Positions 7,756 to 18,222 of a stretch of 64,000 nt of DNA are shown piece after piece; positions within the stretch are counted from its first letter, which is position 1; every line of letters begins with the position of its first letter. Where the stretch lies: assembly GCA_963832725.1 (NCBI GenBank), contig CAWHVG010000005.1, forward strand, positions 3,100,001 to 3,164,000, read 5' to 3'. A program made the translations under genes and the position numbers. The notes under the pieces were generated by a model, which saw only the letters and a program-made list of their open reading frames with translations, had not been told where the DNA came from and ran no database searches. Origin of the DNA: JAEZBP01 sp963832725 (GTDB lineage: Bacteria; Myxococcota_A; Polyangia; Polyangiales; Sandaracinaceae).

Positions 7756-8915
7756 GCGGGCGCGACGCCGAGATCGCCATCGTGGGCGCGGGGGCCGCCG
7801 GGCTGAGCCTGGCGTGGCAGCTGGTGGAGCGCGGTCTGCACGGCCGGCGCGTGATCCTGCTCGAGCCCCGCACCCGCTACGAGCGTGACCGCACCTTCTG
7901 CTTCTGGAACGACCAGCCGCATCCCTTCGTCGAGCTGGCCAGTCACCGTTGGCCTCGCTGGCGCGTGCGAGGTGAGGGCGAGTGGATCGTCCGCAGCGCG
8001 CCCGGGCTGGCCTACCACCACCTGCCGGCCGACGCGTTCTACGAGCGGGTGCTGGCGCGGCTGGAGGAGACGCCGGGCGTGGAGCTCCGGCTCGGTGTGC
8101 GGGTGGAAGCGCTGCAGGAGTCGGTGGGCGGAGTCGTTGTTGATACCGACTCTCGCGACCTGCGCGCTGGGGCGGTCTTCGATTCCCGACCGATACGTGG
8201 GCCTGTGTCTCCTGACGACGTCACGCTCCTCCAGCACTTCGAGGGCTGGCAGATCCGGTGCGATCACGACGTCTTCGATCCGACGATGGCGACGCTGATG
8301 GACTTCGCCGTCTCGCAGGAGCACGGGATTCACTTCGTCTACGTGTTGCCCTACGGCCCGCGTGAAGCGCTGGTGGAGGCGACCTGGTTCGCCGCAGAGA
8401 CGGTCGACGATGATACCTATCGCCGCTTCCTCGAGCGCTACCTCCGGGCGGAGCTCCGACTCGAAGCGTGGGAGATCGTCCATCGTGAGCGCGGCGTGAT
8501 CCCGATGACGACCGCGGCCGCGCCGGTGCGGGTCGGCCGGCGCGTGTATCGGATCGGCCTCGCCGGCGGGATGGCCAAACCCTCCACCGGCTACGCGTTC
8601 CAGTCCATCCAACGCTTCAGCCGGGAGATGGCCGCGCGCCTCGATCGGGAAGAGCTCCCCGAGCCACCAGCGCCCCGCGGCTGGCGCGCGCGGACGCTCG
8701 ATCGGATCTTTTTGTCCTATCTCGAACGATACCCGTCGCGCGGCCCTTCCATCTTCGCGGACCTCTTCGGACGGGTGGAGCCAGAGCTCCTGATCCGCTT
8801 CCTCGGCGACCGTGCGAGCGCCGCCGATTGCCTGCGAGTGATGCGCGCGCTGCCCTTCGCGCCATTGACCGCCGAGACGTTGCGCGCGGCACCGATCTGG
8901 CTCCGCCGCGGTTGA
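7752..8915 (+). CDS. lycopene cyclase-like FAD-dependent oxidoreductase
   Basis: 387 residues. A Rossmann FAD motif IAIVGAGAAGLSLA lies at the N-terminus. A CrtY-type segment (YERDRTFCFWNDQPHPF) follows, and a C-terminal part contains AGGMAKPSTGYAFQSIQR. These features match lycopene beta-cyclases, which cyclise the ends of lycopene without net redox change. The TTG start overlaps the ATPase stop (TTGA at 7752-7755), so translation is coupled. No other carotenoid gene is nearby, although a polyprenyl synthase gene follows. The substrate is therefore inferred from family only. Confidence 0.8.
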   Translation: MSGRDAEIAIVGAGAAGLSLAWQLVERGLHGRRVILLEPRTRYERDRTFCFWNDQPHPFVELASHRWPRWRVRGEGEWIVRSAPGLAYHHLPADAFYERVLARLEETPGVELRLGVRVEALQESVGGVVVDTDSRDLRAGAVFDSRPIRGPVSPDDVTLLQHFEGWQIRCDHDVFDPTMATLMDFAVSQEHGIHFVYVLPYGPREALVEATWFAAETVDDDTYRRFLERYLRAELRLEAWEIVHRERGVIPMTTAAAPVRVGRRVYRIGLAGGMAKPSTGYAFQSIQRFSREMAARLDREELPEPPAPRGWRARTLDRIFLSYLERYPSRGPSIFADLFGRVEPELLIRFLGDRASAADCLRVMRALPFAPLTAETLRAAPIWLRRG

Positions 8916-8959
8916 CCGCAGGGCTCCCGCCAGCCGTCACCGAGCAGCCACCATTTTGC

Positions 8960-8989
8960 TTGCTCGACGACCGCATTGGTCCATATACA
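8960..8989 (+). promoter_or_regulatory. candidate promoter of the menaquinone operon
   Basis: TTGCTC (8960-8965) and TATACA (8984-8989) are separated by 18 bp, in an unusually AT-rich patch between the cyclase gene and the polyprenyl synthase gene. Transcription would begin near 8996, only a few bases before the GTG at 9004. Confidence 0.4.
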
Positions 8990-9003
8990 TCTTTCAAAGA
9001 TTC

Positions 9004-10113
9004 GTGAACGCCCGAAAATCGGACGGACGTCTGGAACGAAAATGGGAGCGCCGATGCCCGCCTCCGTCCACCGTCGCCACGAGCCAGCCGGAGCTCTTGC
9101 GGCGCCTCGAATCCCTCTGCCGTGGTCGTGGAGACCTCGGCTCGCTCGCTCGACGCCTCGGCGATCTCGCCGATCTGGTGGCGCCCGACGTGGCCGCGTT
9201 CGAGGCCTCGACGCCCTCGCTCCGGCCCGACGCGAGCGCGGTCGAGCGAGGTGCGAGGCATCTGCTCGATCTCGGCGGCAAGCGCCTGAGGCCGATCTGC
9301 GTCGCGTTGGCAGCGCGGCTGGGCACGGGCGTCGACGAGCGCGTGCTGGCGCTCTCGGTCGCGGTCGAGCTGGTGCACGCTGCCACGCTCCTTCACGACG
9401 ACGTGGTCGACGTCGGGGATACGCGACGCGGCGCCCCGGCGGCGCGCATGATCTTCGGCAACGCGGTCTCGATCTTCGCCGGCGACTGGCTCCTGATCGA
9501 CGCGCTCCGGCGGGTGCGGACCAGCGGCGTCGACGGTGTGTTGGAGGGACTTCTCGACGTCATCGAGGAGATGATCCTCGCCGAGTCGCTCCAGCTCGAG
9601 CGGCGCGGTCGGCTCGACACCACCGAGCAGCAGTGGTTCGAGATCGTGGACGGCAAGACCGCCGCGCTCTTCCGCTGGGCCATGGTGGCGGGCGGACGCG
9701 CGGGCGCGCTCGACACGGAATCCTGCGACGCGCTGGAGCGCTTCGGGCGGCATCTCGGCATCGCTTTCCAGGCCATCGACGACCTGCTCGACCTGGCCGG
9801 CGATCCGGGCGCCACCGGCAAGGCGCTCTTCACCGATCTGCGCGAGGGCAAGCTCACCTATCCGCTGATCGTCGGCCAGCGACGCGAGCCCGCGCTCACG
9901 CCGCTGCTCACGGCGGTCGTGAAGGAGGGCGACGCGGACGCCATCGCGGAGGTCACGGCCATCCTCGAGCGGACCGGCAGCCTCGACTCGTGCCGCTCGC
10001 TGGCGCTCGCGCACGCCGAGCTGGCCAAGGAGTCCCTCGCCACGCTCCCGAGCGGCCGCGCCCGCGACGCGCTGGCCACGGTCGCCGACGCCACCGTCCA
10101 CCGCCCCACCTGA
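9004..10113 (+). CDS. polyprenyl diphosphate synthase (menaquinone side chain)
   Basis: About 369 residues. An all-alpha trans-prenyltransferase with the first aspartate-rich motif LLHDDVVDVGDTRR (about residue 130), GGKRLRP upstream of it, and the second motif AIDDLLDLAGD (about 258). It condenses isopentenyl diphosphate onto an allylic primer; being first in the men operon implies it makes the isoprenoid tail used by MenA. The start is uncertain: GTG at 9004 is given, TTG at 8956 is possible, and two nearby ATGs (9042, 9054) are in another frame. It is followed after 11 bp by menG. Confidence 0.85.
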   Translation: MNARKSDGRLERKWERRCPPPSTVATSQPELLRRLESLCRGRGDLGSLARRLGDLADLVAPDVAAFEASTPSLRPDASAVERGARHLLDLGGKRLRPICVALAARLGTGVDERVLALSVAVELVHAATLLHDDVVDVGDTRRGAPAARMIFGNAVSIFAGDWLLIDALRRVRTSGVDGVLEGLLDVIEEMILAESLQLERRGRLDTTEQQWFEIVDGKTAALFRWAMVAGGRAGALDTESCDALERFGRHLGIAFQAIDDLLDLAGDPGATGKALFTDLREGKLTYPLIVGQRREPALTPLLTAVVKEGDADAIAEVTAILERTGSLDSCRSLALAHAELAKESLATLPSGRARDALATVADATVHRPT

Positions 10114-10124
10114 GGAGAGCGATC

Positions 10125-10829
10125 ATGACCTCCACTCCGCGCGCCGGCTCGGGCGCGATGTTCGACGCCATCGCCGAGCGCTACGACCTGCTCAACCGCA
10201 TCATCTCCTTCGGCGTGGACAAGCGCTGGCGCGATCGCACCGTCGACGCGCTCGCGGTCGATGGAAAGGCCCGCGTGCTGGACCTCGCCACCGGCACGGG
10301 TGACCTCGCGCTCGCCATCGCCCAGCGCCATCGGGAAGCGACCGTCATCGGCGTCGATCCATCGTCGAAGATGCTCGACATCGGCCGGACCAAGGTCGAG
10401 CGCGAAGGGCTGAGCGAGCGCGTCACGATGGAGGAAGGCGACGCGCAGGCGCTCCGCTTCGAGGACGGATTCTTCGGCGCGTCGACCATCGCCTTCGGCA
10501 TCCGGAACGTGCCCGATCGGGCCAAGGGCCTCGCCGAGATGGCCCGCGTGACGAAAGAGGGAGGCCGCGTGGCCATCCTGGAGCTGAGCGAGCCGACGGG
10601 CGGGCTGCTGGCGCCCTTCGCACGCTTCCACGTCCACACGGTGGTGCCGACCGTCGGCGCCTGGCTCAGCGGCGCGCACGAGTACCGCTATCTGGCCCGG
10701 TCCATCGAGGCGTTCCCGCCGGCGGACGAGTTCGCGAAGATGATGGAAGCCGCCGGCCTGAAGATGGTGAGCGTCACGCCGATGACCTTCGGCGCTTGCA
10801 CGCTCTACGTGGCGGAGAGGCAGGGGTGA
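10125..10829 (+). CDS. menG: demethylmenaquinone methyltransferase
   Basis: 234-residue UbiE/MenG family SAM methyltransferase that adds the final C-methyl to demethylmenaquinone. Family segments are present in order: MFDAIAERYDLLNRIISFG, the SAM motif I DLATGTGDLA, FGIRNVPDRAKGL and EYRYLARSIEAFP. The ATG follows a GAGGAGAG ribosome site. The stop overlaps the menF GTG (GTGA at 10826-10829). It is annotated MenG rather than UbiE because all other quinone genes here are of the menaquinone pathway. Confidence 0.92.
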   Translation: MTSTPRAGSGAMFDAIAERYDLLNRIISFGVDKRWRDRTVDALAVDGKARVLDLATGTGDLALAIAQRHREATVIGVDPSSKMLDIGRTKVEREGLSERVTMEEGDAQALRFEDGFFGASTIAFGIRNVPDRAKGLAEMARVTKEGGRVAILELSEPTGGLLAPFARFHVHTVVPTVGAWLSGAHEYRYLARSIEAFPPADEFAKMMEAAGLKMVSVTPMTFGACTLYVAERQG

Positions 10830-12218
10830 GCGCACCGCTGGTCCAGACCGCTCGGAGGGTGGAGGCGCCGTCGGCGACGCGCTTCCTGGAGGATGCGCTC
10901 CGCGAGGCGCTGTCCGCTCGCGCGCTCTTGGTCGCGCGGATCCCGGCGCCGCGAGCGCCGCTCGAGACACCGCTGCGCGTGCTGCGCAAGTCGACCTCCG
11001 TCGCCTGGCAACCCCCCGTGGGCCCGGCCATCGCCGGCGTGGGGCGGGCGGCCGAGCTGGAGCTCTCGGGGGCGTCTCGCTTCGAGGCGCTGGAGCCCGC
11101 GAGCGACGCGCTCTTCGCGCGGATGATGCGCCGCACGCACCCGGACGTAGCCGACGCGGCTCCACGCCTCTTCGGCGGCTGGGCGTTCGCTTCCGGCACC
11201 GCCGAGGACGCACCGTGGGAGGGCTTCGGCGACGGTCGCTTCGTGTTGCCGCGCTGGAGCTACGAGCACACGCCGCGCGGCGCGGCGCTCACGCTCGCGG
11301 TCGATCTCGCGGACGGCTGGGGAGGGCGCGTCGCGCTGGTCCGGAGCGAGCTGACGGCGCTCTTCGCCGCGCTCCAGGCGCCGCCGCGCGAGGACCCCGA
11401 GCCTCCGCGCGTCGCGCGGGTGGATTGGCCCAGCCGCGAGTCCTACGACGCGCTGGTCCGCGAGATCGTCACGGCGGTGGAGGCCGGGACGCTGGCCAAG
11501 GCGGTGGCCTCGAGGCGGGTGGAGGTTCGAACCGAGCGCGATCTCGATCCCTGGATGGTCCTGCGGCGGTTGAGCGAACGCTACCCGAGCACCTTCCGCT
11601 TCGGCCTGCGCTTCGAGGGCGGCTGCTTCGTCGGGGCCACGCCCGAGCGGCTCTTCGAGAAGCGCGGGCGCACGCTGCGCACGGACGCGCTGGCCGGTTC
11701 GATCGCGGCCGGCGGCGAGGACGCCGAGCGGCGGCTCGTCGAGAGCGCGAAGGATCGCCGCGAGCACCGTCCCGTGGTGGACCACCTGCTCGAGCGGCTC
11801 GGACCGTTCTGCGAGCACCTCGAGCCGACGGGTGAGCCCGAGGTGCGGCGGCTGCCCAACGTCCTGCACCTGCACACGCAGGTCCGCGGGACGCTTCGCT
11901 CCGGGACCCACGCCGGCGCCATCGCCGCCGCGCTCCATCCGACGCCGGCCGTCGGTGGCGTCCCGGTCGAAGTCGCCGCGGCGCACATCGCGGCGCACGA
12001 GCCTCACCAGCGCGGCTGGTACTGCGGCCCGGTGGGCTGGATCGACGCCAACGGCGACGCCGAGCTCGTAGTGGCGCTCCGCTGCGGTGTCGTCCGCGGC
12101 GCGTCGGCGTGGCTCTACTCGGGTGGCGGCATCGTCGAAGGGATCCGAGCCGAGCGCCGAATGGGAGGAGTGCGAGGTCAAGCTGCGCCCGCTCCTGGAC
12201 GCGCTGGGAGCGCCGTGA
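10826..12218 (+). CDS. menF: isochorismate synthase, frame broken near the 3' end
   Basis: Chorismate-binding enzyme converting chorismate to isochorismate, the entry step to menaquinone. The C-terminal catalytic half shows LAKAVASRRVEVR, GATPERLFEK, LRTDALAGSIAAGG, HLHTQVRGTL, HPTPAVGG and WYCGPVGWID. The frame from GTG 10826 runs normally to GGGIVEG near 12140, where one extra base shifts it. Reading the next frame from 12141 restores the conserved end (GSEPSAEWEECEVKLRPLLD) to a stop at 12216-12218. Without correction, translation would continue to 12241 with an unrelated tail. A real mutation or an assembly error in the GGG run are both possible. Confidence 0.85.
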
Positions 12219-12286
12219 GCAAGAGGACGGAGGCATGGTAGCGACCGAAGAGCGCCCTGCTTCTGCCGCTCGCCCCCACCCGAGCC

Positions 12287-12309
12287 CTCCCTCGGCGCGG
12301 GGGAGGGAG
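12287..12309 (+). repeat. inverted repeat between menF and menD
   Basis: CTCCCTC (12287-12293) and GAGGGAG (12303-12309) can pair around a 9-nt GC loop in the 150-bp gap between menF and menD. There is no T-tract, so it is unlikely to terminate transcription strongly. It could be a repetitive palindromic element or an RNA stability element. Confidence 0.35.
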
Positions 12310-12368
12310 CTTTGGCCGAGCCGTGAGGGTGGCTGCCCCAGGGCGAAGCGCGACACCGTGCAACGTGG

Positions 12369-14144
12369 ATGCGGGGCTGGATCTTGAGCCCGCCCGGCAA
12401 CCTTCTCTCGCTCTGGGCCGAGCTGGCGGTAGACGCGCTGGTGCGGGCCGGTGTGCGAGACGCGGTGGTGAGCCCGGGCTCCCGATCGACCCCCTTCGCC
12501 ATCGCCGCCGCGCGGCACCCCGGCCTGCGCTGCCACGTGGTCATCGACGAGCGCGGGGCGAGCTTCTACGCCCTCGGCGTAGCGCGGGTGAGCGGGCGAG
12601 CACCGCTGCTGATCTGCACCTCCGGGACGGCGCCGGCGCACTACTTCCCGGCCGTGATCGAGGCCTCGGAGAGCGGGCTGCCGCTCATCGTCCTGAGCGC
12701 GGACCGCCCCTTCGCGCTGGCGGGCTGCGGCGCACCGCAGACGACGGACCAGACCCGCCTCTTCGGCGCGCACGCGCGCTTCTTCGCCGAGCTCGGCGAG
12801 CCGGATCCGCGCCCGATGGCGCTCCGCGCCCTCTCTCGGACGTTGACCCGCGCCGTCGCCGAGGCCACGGGAGCGACGCCCGGGCCGGTCCAGGTGAACG
12901 CCCGCGCGCTCAAGCCGCTGGAGCCGAGAGCCGCCGAGACGGAGGACGAGCGCTCGCTCGAGGTGCTGGCGCACGCAATCCGCGACGAGCCGCGAGTGGT
13001 CGCGCCGGGCCGCCTCGCACCCGATCCGGATTCTGCTCGACGCGATCGCCGAGCGCATCTCTCGGGCACAGCGACCGGCGCTGGTGGCCGGCCCGCTCGG
13101 GCTGGATGTGTTCGATCAGCGCGGCCGCGTGCTGGAGCTGACGCGGACCGCCGGGATGGCGCTCTTCGCCGAAGCCTCCAGCCAGCTCCGCTTGGCGGGC
13201 GCTGCACGCCGCGGCCTGGTCTGCGCCGACGCGTTCGACCGCTGGATCGAGCGCGCGCCGGCCGACGCGCGACCGGACGTGGTGCTGGAGCTCGGTCTCA
13301 CGCCGACCTCGGCCGGCTGGGCGCGCTGGCTGGAGCGGGAAGGGCCCGCGGCGCGCTTCGTGTTGCCCGGTACGCGCTTCCGGGATCCGTCGGGTCGCGC
13401 CGACGCGGTGGTCCTCGGCGATCCGATGCTCTGCCTGGAGGGCTTGGCCGCGCGGCTCGGCCCGAGGCCGATCGACGAGGCCTTCTCCGGCGCTCTCGCC
13501 GCCGAGGAAGCGCGGGTGTGGACCGCCACGGAGCGGGCGCTGACCGAGACCCCGGGCGCGCTGCACGAAGGCACGGTGACGCGCGCGCTGGCGGCCGCGC
13601 TGGCGGCCGGCGGGCTCCTGTCGCTGGGCAACAGCCTCCCCATCCGCCACGCCGATCGCTTCGTGCAGGGCGAGGTCGATCTGCGGGTGCTGACCCAGCG
13701 CGGGGTGAACGGTATCGACGGCACGCTGGCCGGCGCGGCCGGCGCGGCGACCGCCTCGGGCGCGCCGCTGGCCGTCCTGCTGGGCGACGTCACGTTGGCC
13801 CACGACGTCGGCTCGCTCGCGCTCTGTGCCCGCGTGCGGAGCCCGCTCCTCGTCGTCGTGCTCGACAACGGAGGCGGCCGCATCTTCGATCAGCTCCCCA
13901 TCGGCCGCGCGGACCTGAGCGAGCCGGAGCGCGCGCTCTTCGCCACGCCTCCCGCGCTCGATTTCGGGCCGCCGCGGCGACCTTCGGTGTGCGCTACGCC
14001 GAGGCAGGCGATCCGACTTCGCTTCGAGCTGCGCTGAGCGGGGCGCTCGACACGGATGGCGCGACGCTCGTCCACGCCCGGGTCCCGGCCGACGGCGCAG
14101 CGGAGGTGGAGCGGCGGATCCTCGAGCTGTCGAGGGCGTCGTGA
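12369..14144 (+). CDS. menD: SEPHCHC synthase, two compensating frame breaks
   Basis: ThDP-dependent enzyme joining isochorismate and 2-oxoglutarate, about 591 residues. The N-terminal part shows VVSPGSRSTPFAIAAARHP, VVIDERGASFYALGVAR and VLSADRPFAL. One extra base near 13018 moves the reading frame, and the middle continues as HPIRILLDAIAERISRAQRP. It keeps the ThDP site (LLGDVTLAHDVGSLAL followed by VVVLDNGGGRIFDQLP). One missing base near 13969 returns it to the original frame for the end (AAATFGVRYAEAGDP). The two breaks cancel, so length and stop are normal. ATG at 12369 is used; TTG at 12384 is an alternative. The stop overlaps menH. Confidence 0.87.
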   Translation: MRGWILSPPGNLLSLWAELAVDALVRAGVRDAVVSPGSRSTPFAIAAARHPGLRCHVVIDERGASFYALGVARVSGRAPLLICTSGTAPAHYFPAVIEASESGLPLIVLSADRPFALAGCGAPQTTDQTRLFGAHARFFAELGEPDPRPMALRALSRTLTRAVAEATGATPGPVQVNARALKPLEPRAAETEDERSLEVLAHAIRDEPRVVAPGRLAPDPDSARRDRRAHLSGTATGAGGRPARAGCVRSARPRAGADADRRDGALRRSLQPAPLGGRCTPRPGLRRRVRPLDRARAGRRATGRGAGARSHADLGRLGALAGAGRARGALRVARYALPGSVGSRRRGGPRRSDALPGGLGRAARPEADRRGLLRRSRRRGSAGVDRHGAGADRDPGRAARRHGDARAGGRAGGRRAPVAGQQPPHPPRRSLRAGRGRSAGADPARGERYRRHAGRRGRRGDRLGRAAGRPAGRRHVGPRRRLARALCPRAEPAPRRRARQRRRPHLRSAPHRPRGPERAGARALRHASRARFRAAAATFGVRYAEAGDPTSLRAALSGALDTDGATLVHARVPADGAAEVERRILELSRAS

Positions 14145-14872
14145 GCACCTTCGTCCTCCTGCACGGCTTCACCGGAGGGCCGGAGAGCTTCGATCCGCTG
14201 GTCGAGCGGCTCCCCGGCGACGTCCGTGTGATACGTCCGGCGCTCACGGGACACGGCGCCGAGCCCCACCTCGCCGACTCTTGGCAGGCGGAGCTGCAAC
14301 GGCTCGCCGAGCTCCTGCGCCGCGAGGAGGTACATGGCGCCCATCTGGTCGGGTACTCGCTCGGTGGGCGCGTCGGCTACGGTCTGCTCCGACACGCCCC
14401 CGCGCTCTTCGCCCGCGCGACGCTGATCGGCGCGAACCCCGGGCTCCGCAGGGAGGACGAGCGAGCGGCGCGGCGCGAGGCGGACGCGAAATGGATCGAG
14501 CTGCTGGCGCGCGACGGGCTGGACGCGTTCGTCACCGCGTGGGAAGCGCTGCCCATGTGGGAGAGCCAGCGCGAGCTTTCCGAGGCGAAGCGCGCCGCGC
14601 AACGTGTGCTCCGCCGTTCGCATCGCGCGGACGGACTGGCCCACGCGCTGCGCGTCCTCGGCCTCGGCGCCATGCCACCCGTCGATCCCGCCGCGATCCC
14701 GCAGCCGATCACCCTGATCAGCGGCGCGCTCGACGAAAAGCACGTCTCGCTGGCGAAGCGGATCGCGCCGGCGCTGGAGGCGCGGCTCCGGATCGTGCCC
14801 GGCGCCGGCCACAACGTCCTCTTGGAGGACCCCGACGCCGTCGCCCGCGAGCTCACGGAGGATTGCTCGTGA
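14141..14872 (+). CDS. menH: SHCHC synthase, alpha/beta hydrolase fold
   Basis: 243 residues. The alpha/beta-hydrolase N-terminus STFVLLHGFTGGPESF is followed by the nucleophile elbow LVGYSLGGRVG (Ser). The acid Asp is in SGALDEKH and the His in VPGAGHNVLLEDP. MenH removes pyruvate from SEPHCHC. Identification rests on this intact triad, the family size and its position directly after menD, with the GTG start overlapping the menD stop. Another hydrolase function cannot be excluded from sequence alone. Confidence 0.85.
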   Translation: MSTFVLLHGFTGGPESFDPLVERLPGDVRVIRPALTGHGAEPHLADSWQAELQRLAELLRREEVHGAHLVGYSLGGRVGYGLLRHAPALFARATLIGANPGLRREDERAARREADAKWIELLARDGLDAFVTAWEALPMWESQRELSEAKRAAQRVLRRSHRADGLAHALRVLGLGAMPPVDPAAIPQPITLISGALDEKHVSLAKRIAPALEARLRIVPGAGHNVLLEDPDAVARELTEDCS

Positions 14873-14906
14873 TTCATCGTCCCGTTCAGACGGAGAATCG
14901 CCTCTG

Positions 14907-15785
<879 letters not shown>

Positions 15786-15824
15786 GCCCGGCCGCTTCGC
15801 GCGGCATGGTCCGGACGAGACGTG

Positions 15825-16868
15825 ATGCAAGCCGAGCTGCAGACGCGCCACGCGACCATCGAGACGGTCGCCAACGCCCGAAGGAGCTGGAGCACCCGCA
15901 ACAGCGTCCGGCTGATCCTGGACGACGGAGAGGGTCACCTCGGGTTGGGTGAGGCCGCTCCGTTGCCGGGCCTCTCCCCCGAGACCGCGAGCGAGGCGCG
16001 CCGGGCGCTGGCGAAGGTCGAATGGCCGACGCGTGCGCCGCGCACGCTGGCCGAAGTCCACGCGGTGGTGGAGACCATCGATCCCATGCTCCCCTCCGCG
16101 CGCTTCGCGGCCGAGACGGCGCTGGCCTCGATGGTCGCGTCGGTCCACGACGCGCCGCTGTGGTCGCTCTGGGTCGAGTCGGCGCCTGATCAGATTGGCG
16201 TGGCCGCGACGCTGTGGAGCGACGACCCGGAGGCGCTGCAGGCTTCCGTGGCGGAAGCGGCGGCGTTCGAGGTCCGCACGGTGAAGGTCAAGATCGGTCG
16301 CCAACACCGCGACACCGAGCTCGCGATACTGGAGATGGTCCGCCACGCCCTGCCTCACGCCGAGCTGCGCCTCGACGCCAACAGGAGCATTCCGCCCGAG
16401 GAGCTGCCGGCGCGCCTGGACGAGCTGGCGGGCTTCTCGCCCTCGTTTCTCGAGGAGCCGAGCGACCTGGCGAGCACCCTCGCGCAGTCCGAGCCTCCTT
16501 TCGCGCTGGCGATCGACGAATCGCTGTGGCCCGATCCGGAGGCGCAGCTCGAGGAAGCGCTCGGCTGCGACGGAGTGGGCGTGGTGGTGCTCAAGCCGAC
16601 TCTGCTCGGCGGACTGAACCGCTGCTGGATGCTCGCCAATCGGGCCCGCGCCGCCGGCAGGAGGGTGGTGATCAGCCACTGTCTCGAAGGCGCGATCGCC
16701 CGCGCCGCGGCCGCGCACCTCGCCCTCGCGCTCGGCGACGAGGCGGCGGGTCTCGGTGACCACCCGGCCCTCGACGCGCTCTCCGACGGGCTCTTGGTCG
16801 GCTGGATCGACCTCGCCTGGATCGACACGCCGGAGATGCCCGGGCTCGGCCTGGAGCTGGTGTGGTGA
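15825..16868 (+). CDS. menC: o-succinylbenzoate synthase
   Basis: 347-residue enolase-superfamily enzyme dehydrating SHCHC to o-succinylbenzoate. Visible catalytic elements are the lysine motif TVKVKIG, metal ligands in LRLDANRSI, FLEEPSD and LAIDESLW, and the second lysine in VVVLKPTLLGG. The ATG at 15825 is preferred to the GTG directly before it. The gene ends 7 bp before the menE start and completes the acid branch of the pathway with menD and menH. Confidence 0.9.
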   Translation: MQAELQTRHATIETVANARRSWSTRNSVRLILDDGEGHLGLGEAAPLPGLSPETASEARRALAKVEWPTRAPRTLAEVHAVVETIDPMLPSARFAAETALASMVASVHDAPLWSLWVESAPDQIGVAATLWSDDPEALQASVAEAAAFEVRTVKVKIGRQHRDTELAILEMVRHALPHAELRLDANRSIPPEELPARLDELAGFSPSFLEEPSDLASTLAQSEPPFALAIDESLWPDPEAQLEEALGCDGVGVVVLKPTLLGGLNRCWMLANRARAAGRRVVISHCLEGAIARAAAAHLALALGDEAAGLGDHPALDALSDGLLVGWIDLAWIDTPEMPGLGLELVW

Positions 16869-16875
16869 GCCGTTC

Positions 16876-18222
16876 GTGGTGACCGATCGGGTGGACCTGA
16901 GGCGCGCGGCCGAGGAGGCGGGCGCGCGCCGGGCCTGGATCGACGACCACGGCGCGCTGACCTACGCGGATCTCCACGCCGCGGTCGGTCGCGAGGCGGA
17001 CCGCCTGCGGGACGCGGGGCTGGATCCGACGCGGGGGGATCGCGTCATGGTGACGCCTACCCTCGACCGGGCGAGCGCGCTGACGATGCTCGCGGCGCTC
17101 GAGCTGCGGGCCACCCTGGTCCTGGCGCATCCGCGTTGGGGCTCGGTCGAGCGCGAGCACGCCATCGAGCTGGCCCGACCGAGGCTCTCCATCCGCGGCG
17201 AGGACTGGGCACGGCGCGAGACCGAGCCCCAAGCCGCCGGGCCGGCCGTGATCGTGTTCACCTCCGGGACGACGGGCCGACCCAAGGGCGTGTGCATCTC
17301 GCGGGGCGCGCTCCTGGCGGCCGCGGATGCGCACGCGGACGCGCTGCCCTGGCGCGAGGACAATCGCTGGCTGCTGGCCATGCCCCTGGCCCACGTGGGC
17401 GGGCTCGGGTTGGTGGTGCGATCGGTGGCGGCCCGGCGGACGGTGGTCCTCGGTCCGTCTCGCTTCGAGCCCGGCTCGCTCCTCGACACCGCTCGGCGAC
17501 ACGAGGTCACGCTGCTCTCGCTGGTGCCCACCATGCTCGAGCGCATCCTGCCGGCGCCGCCTCCCCCGAGCGTTCGCGCCGTCCTGCTCGGCGGTGCGGC
17601 TTGCTCACCCGCGCTCCTCGCGCGCGGCCGCTCGCTCGGCTGGCCGCTCTTGCCCACCTACGGCCTGAGCGAGTGCTGCGCTCAGGCCTGCACCCAGCGG
17701 CTGGACGATCCGCGCCCCGACGGAGTGGGGCCACCGCTGGCAGGGGTGGAGGTGCGAGTCTCGAAGGGCGCGATCGAGGTTCGGGGTGCGACACGCATGG
17801 ACGGATTCCTCGGCGAACCGTCGCTCCCGCCCGACGCTTGGTATCGGACGGGAGACGTCGGCTTCCTCGACAGCGACGGCCACCTCCACGTCACGGGAAG
17901 GCTCGATGACCGCATCGTGACGGGCGGTGAGAACGTCGATCCCTTGGCCGTGGAGACCGCACTCGCCGAGCATCCCGCCGTGGCCGGCGCGTGCGTAGTC
18001 GGCGTCGACGATCCGGAGTGGGGGCAGCGCGTATCGGCGATGATCGTGTCTCGTGACGCGGACGATCCGCCGTCGGCCGAGAGCCTCCGCGCCCATCTCG
18101 CGGCGAAGCTCGCCGGTTTCGCGATCCCGAGGACCTGGATGATGGTGTCCTCGCTCCCGCTCACGCCAGCGGGGAAGCTCGATCGGCGCGCCGCACGCGA
18201 GCGACTGAAGGCGTGTCGATAA
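16876..18222 (+). CDS. menE: o-succinylbenzoate-CoA ligase
   Basis: 448-residue acyl-adenylate-forming (ANL) enzyme. The AMP-binding signature VIVFTSGTTGRPKGVCIS is followed by LLPTYGLSECC and the hinge/C-domain segments YRTGDVGFLDSDGHL and GRLDDRIVTGGENVDP. The catalytic lysine region is LTPAGKLDRRAARE. Two tandem GTG codons (16876, 16879) start 7-10 bp after menC. It activates o-succinylbenzoate for MenB, which is not in this window. Last gene of the operon. Confidence 0.9.
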   Translation: MVTDRVDLRRAAEEAGARRAWIDDHGALTYADLHAAVGREADRLRDAGLDPTRGDRVMVTPTLDRASALTMLAALELRATLVLAHPRWGSVEREHAIELARPRLSIRGEDWARRETEPQAAGPAVIVFTSGTTGRPKGVCISRGALLAAADAHADALPWREDNRWLLAMPLAHVGGLGLVVRSVAARRTVVLGPSRFEPGSLLDTARRHEVTLLSLVPTMLERILPAPPPPSVRAVLLGGAACSPALLARGRSLGWPLLPTYGLSECCAQACTQRLDDPRPDGVGPPLAGVEVRVSKGAIEVRGATRMDGFLGEPSLPPDAWYRTGDVGFLDSDGHLHVTGRLDDRIVTGGENVDPLAVETALAEHPAVAGACVVGVDDPEWGQRVSAMIVSRDADDPPSAESLRAHLAAKLAGFAIPRTWMMVSSLPLTPAGKLDRRAARERLKACR

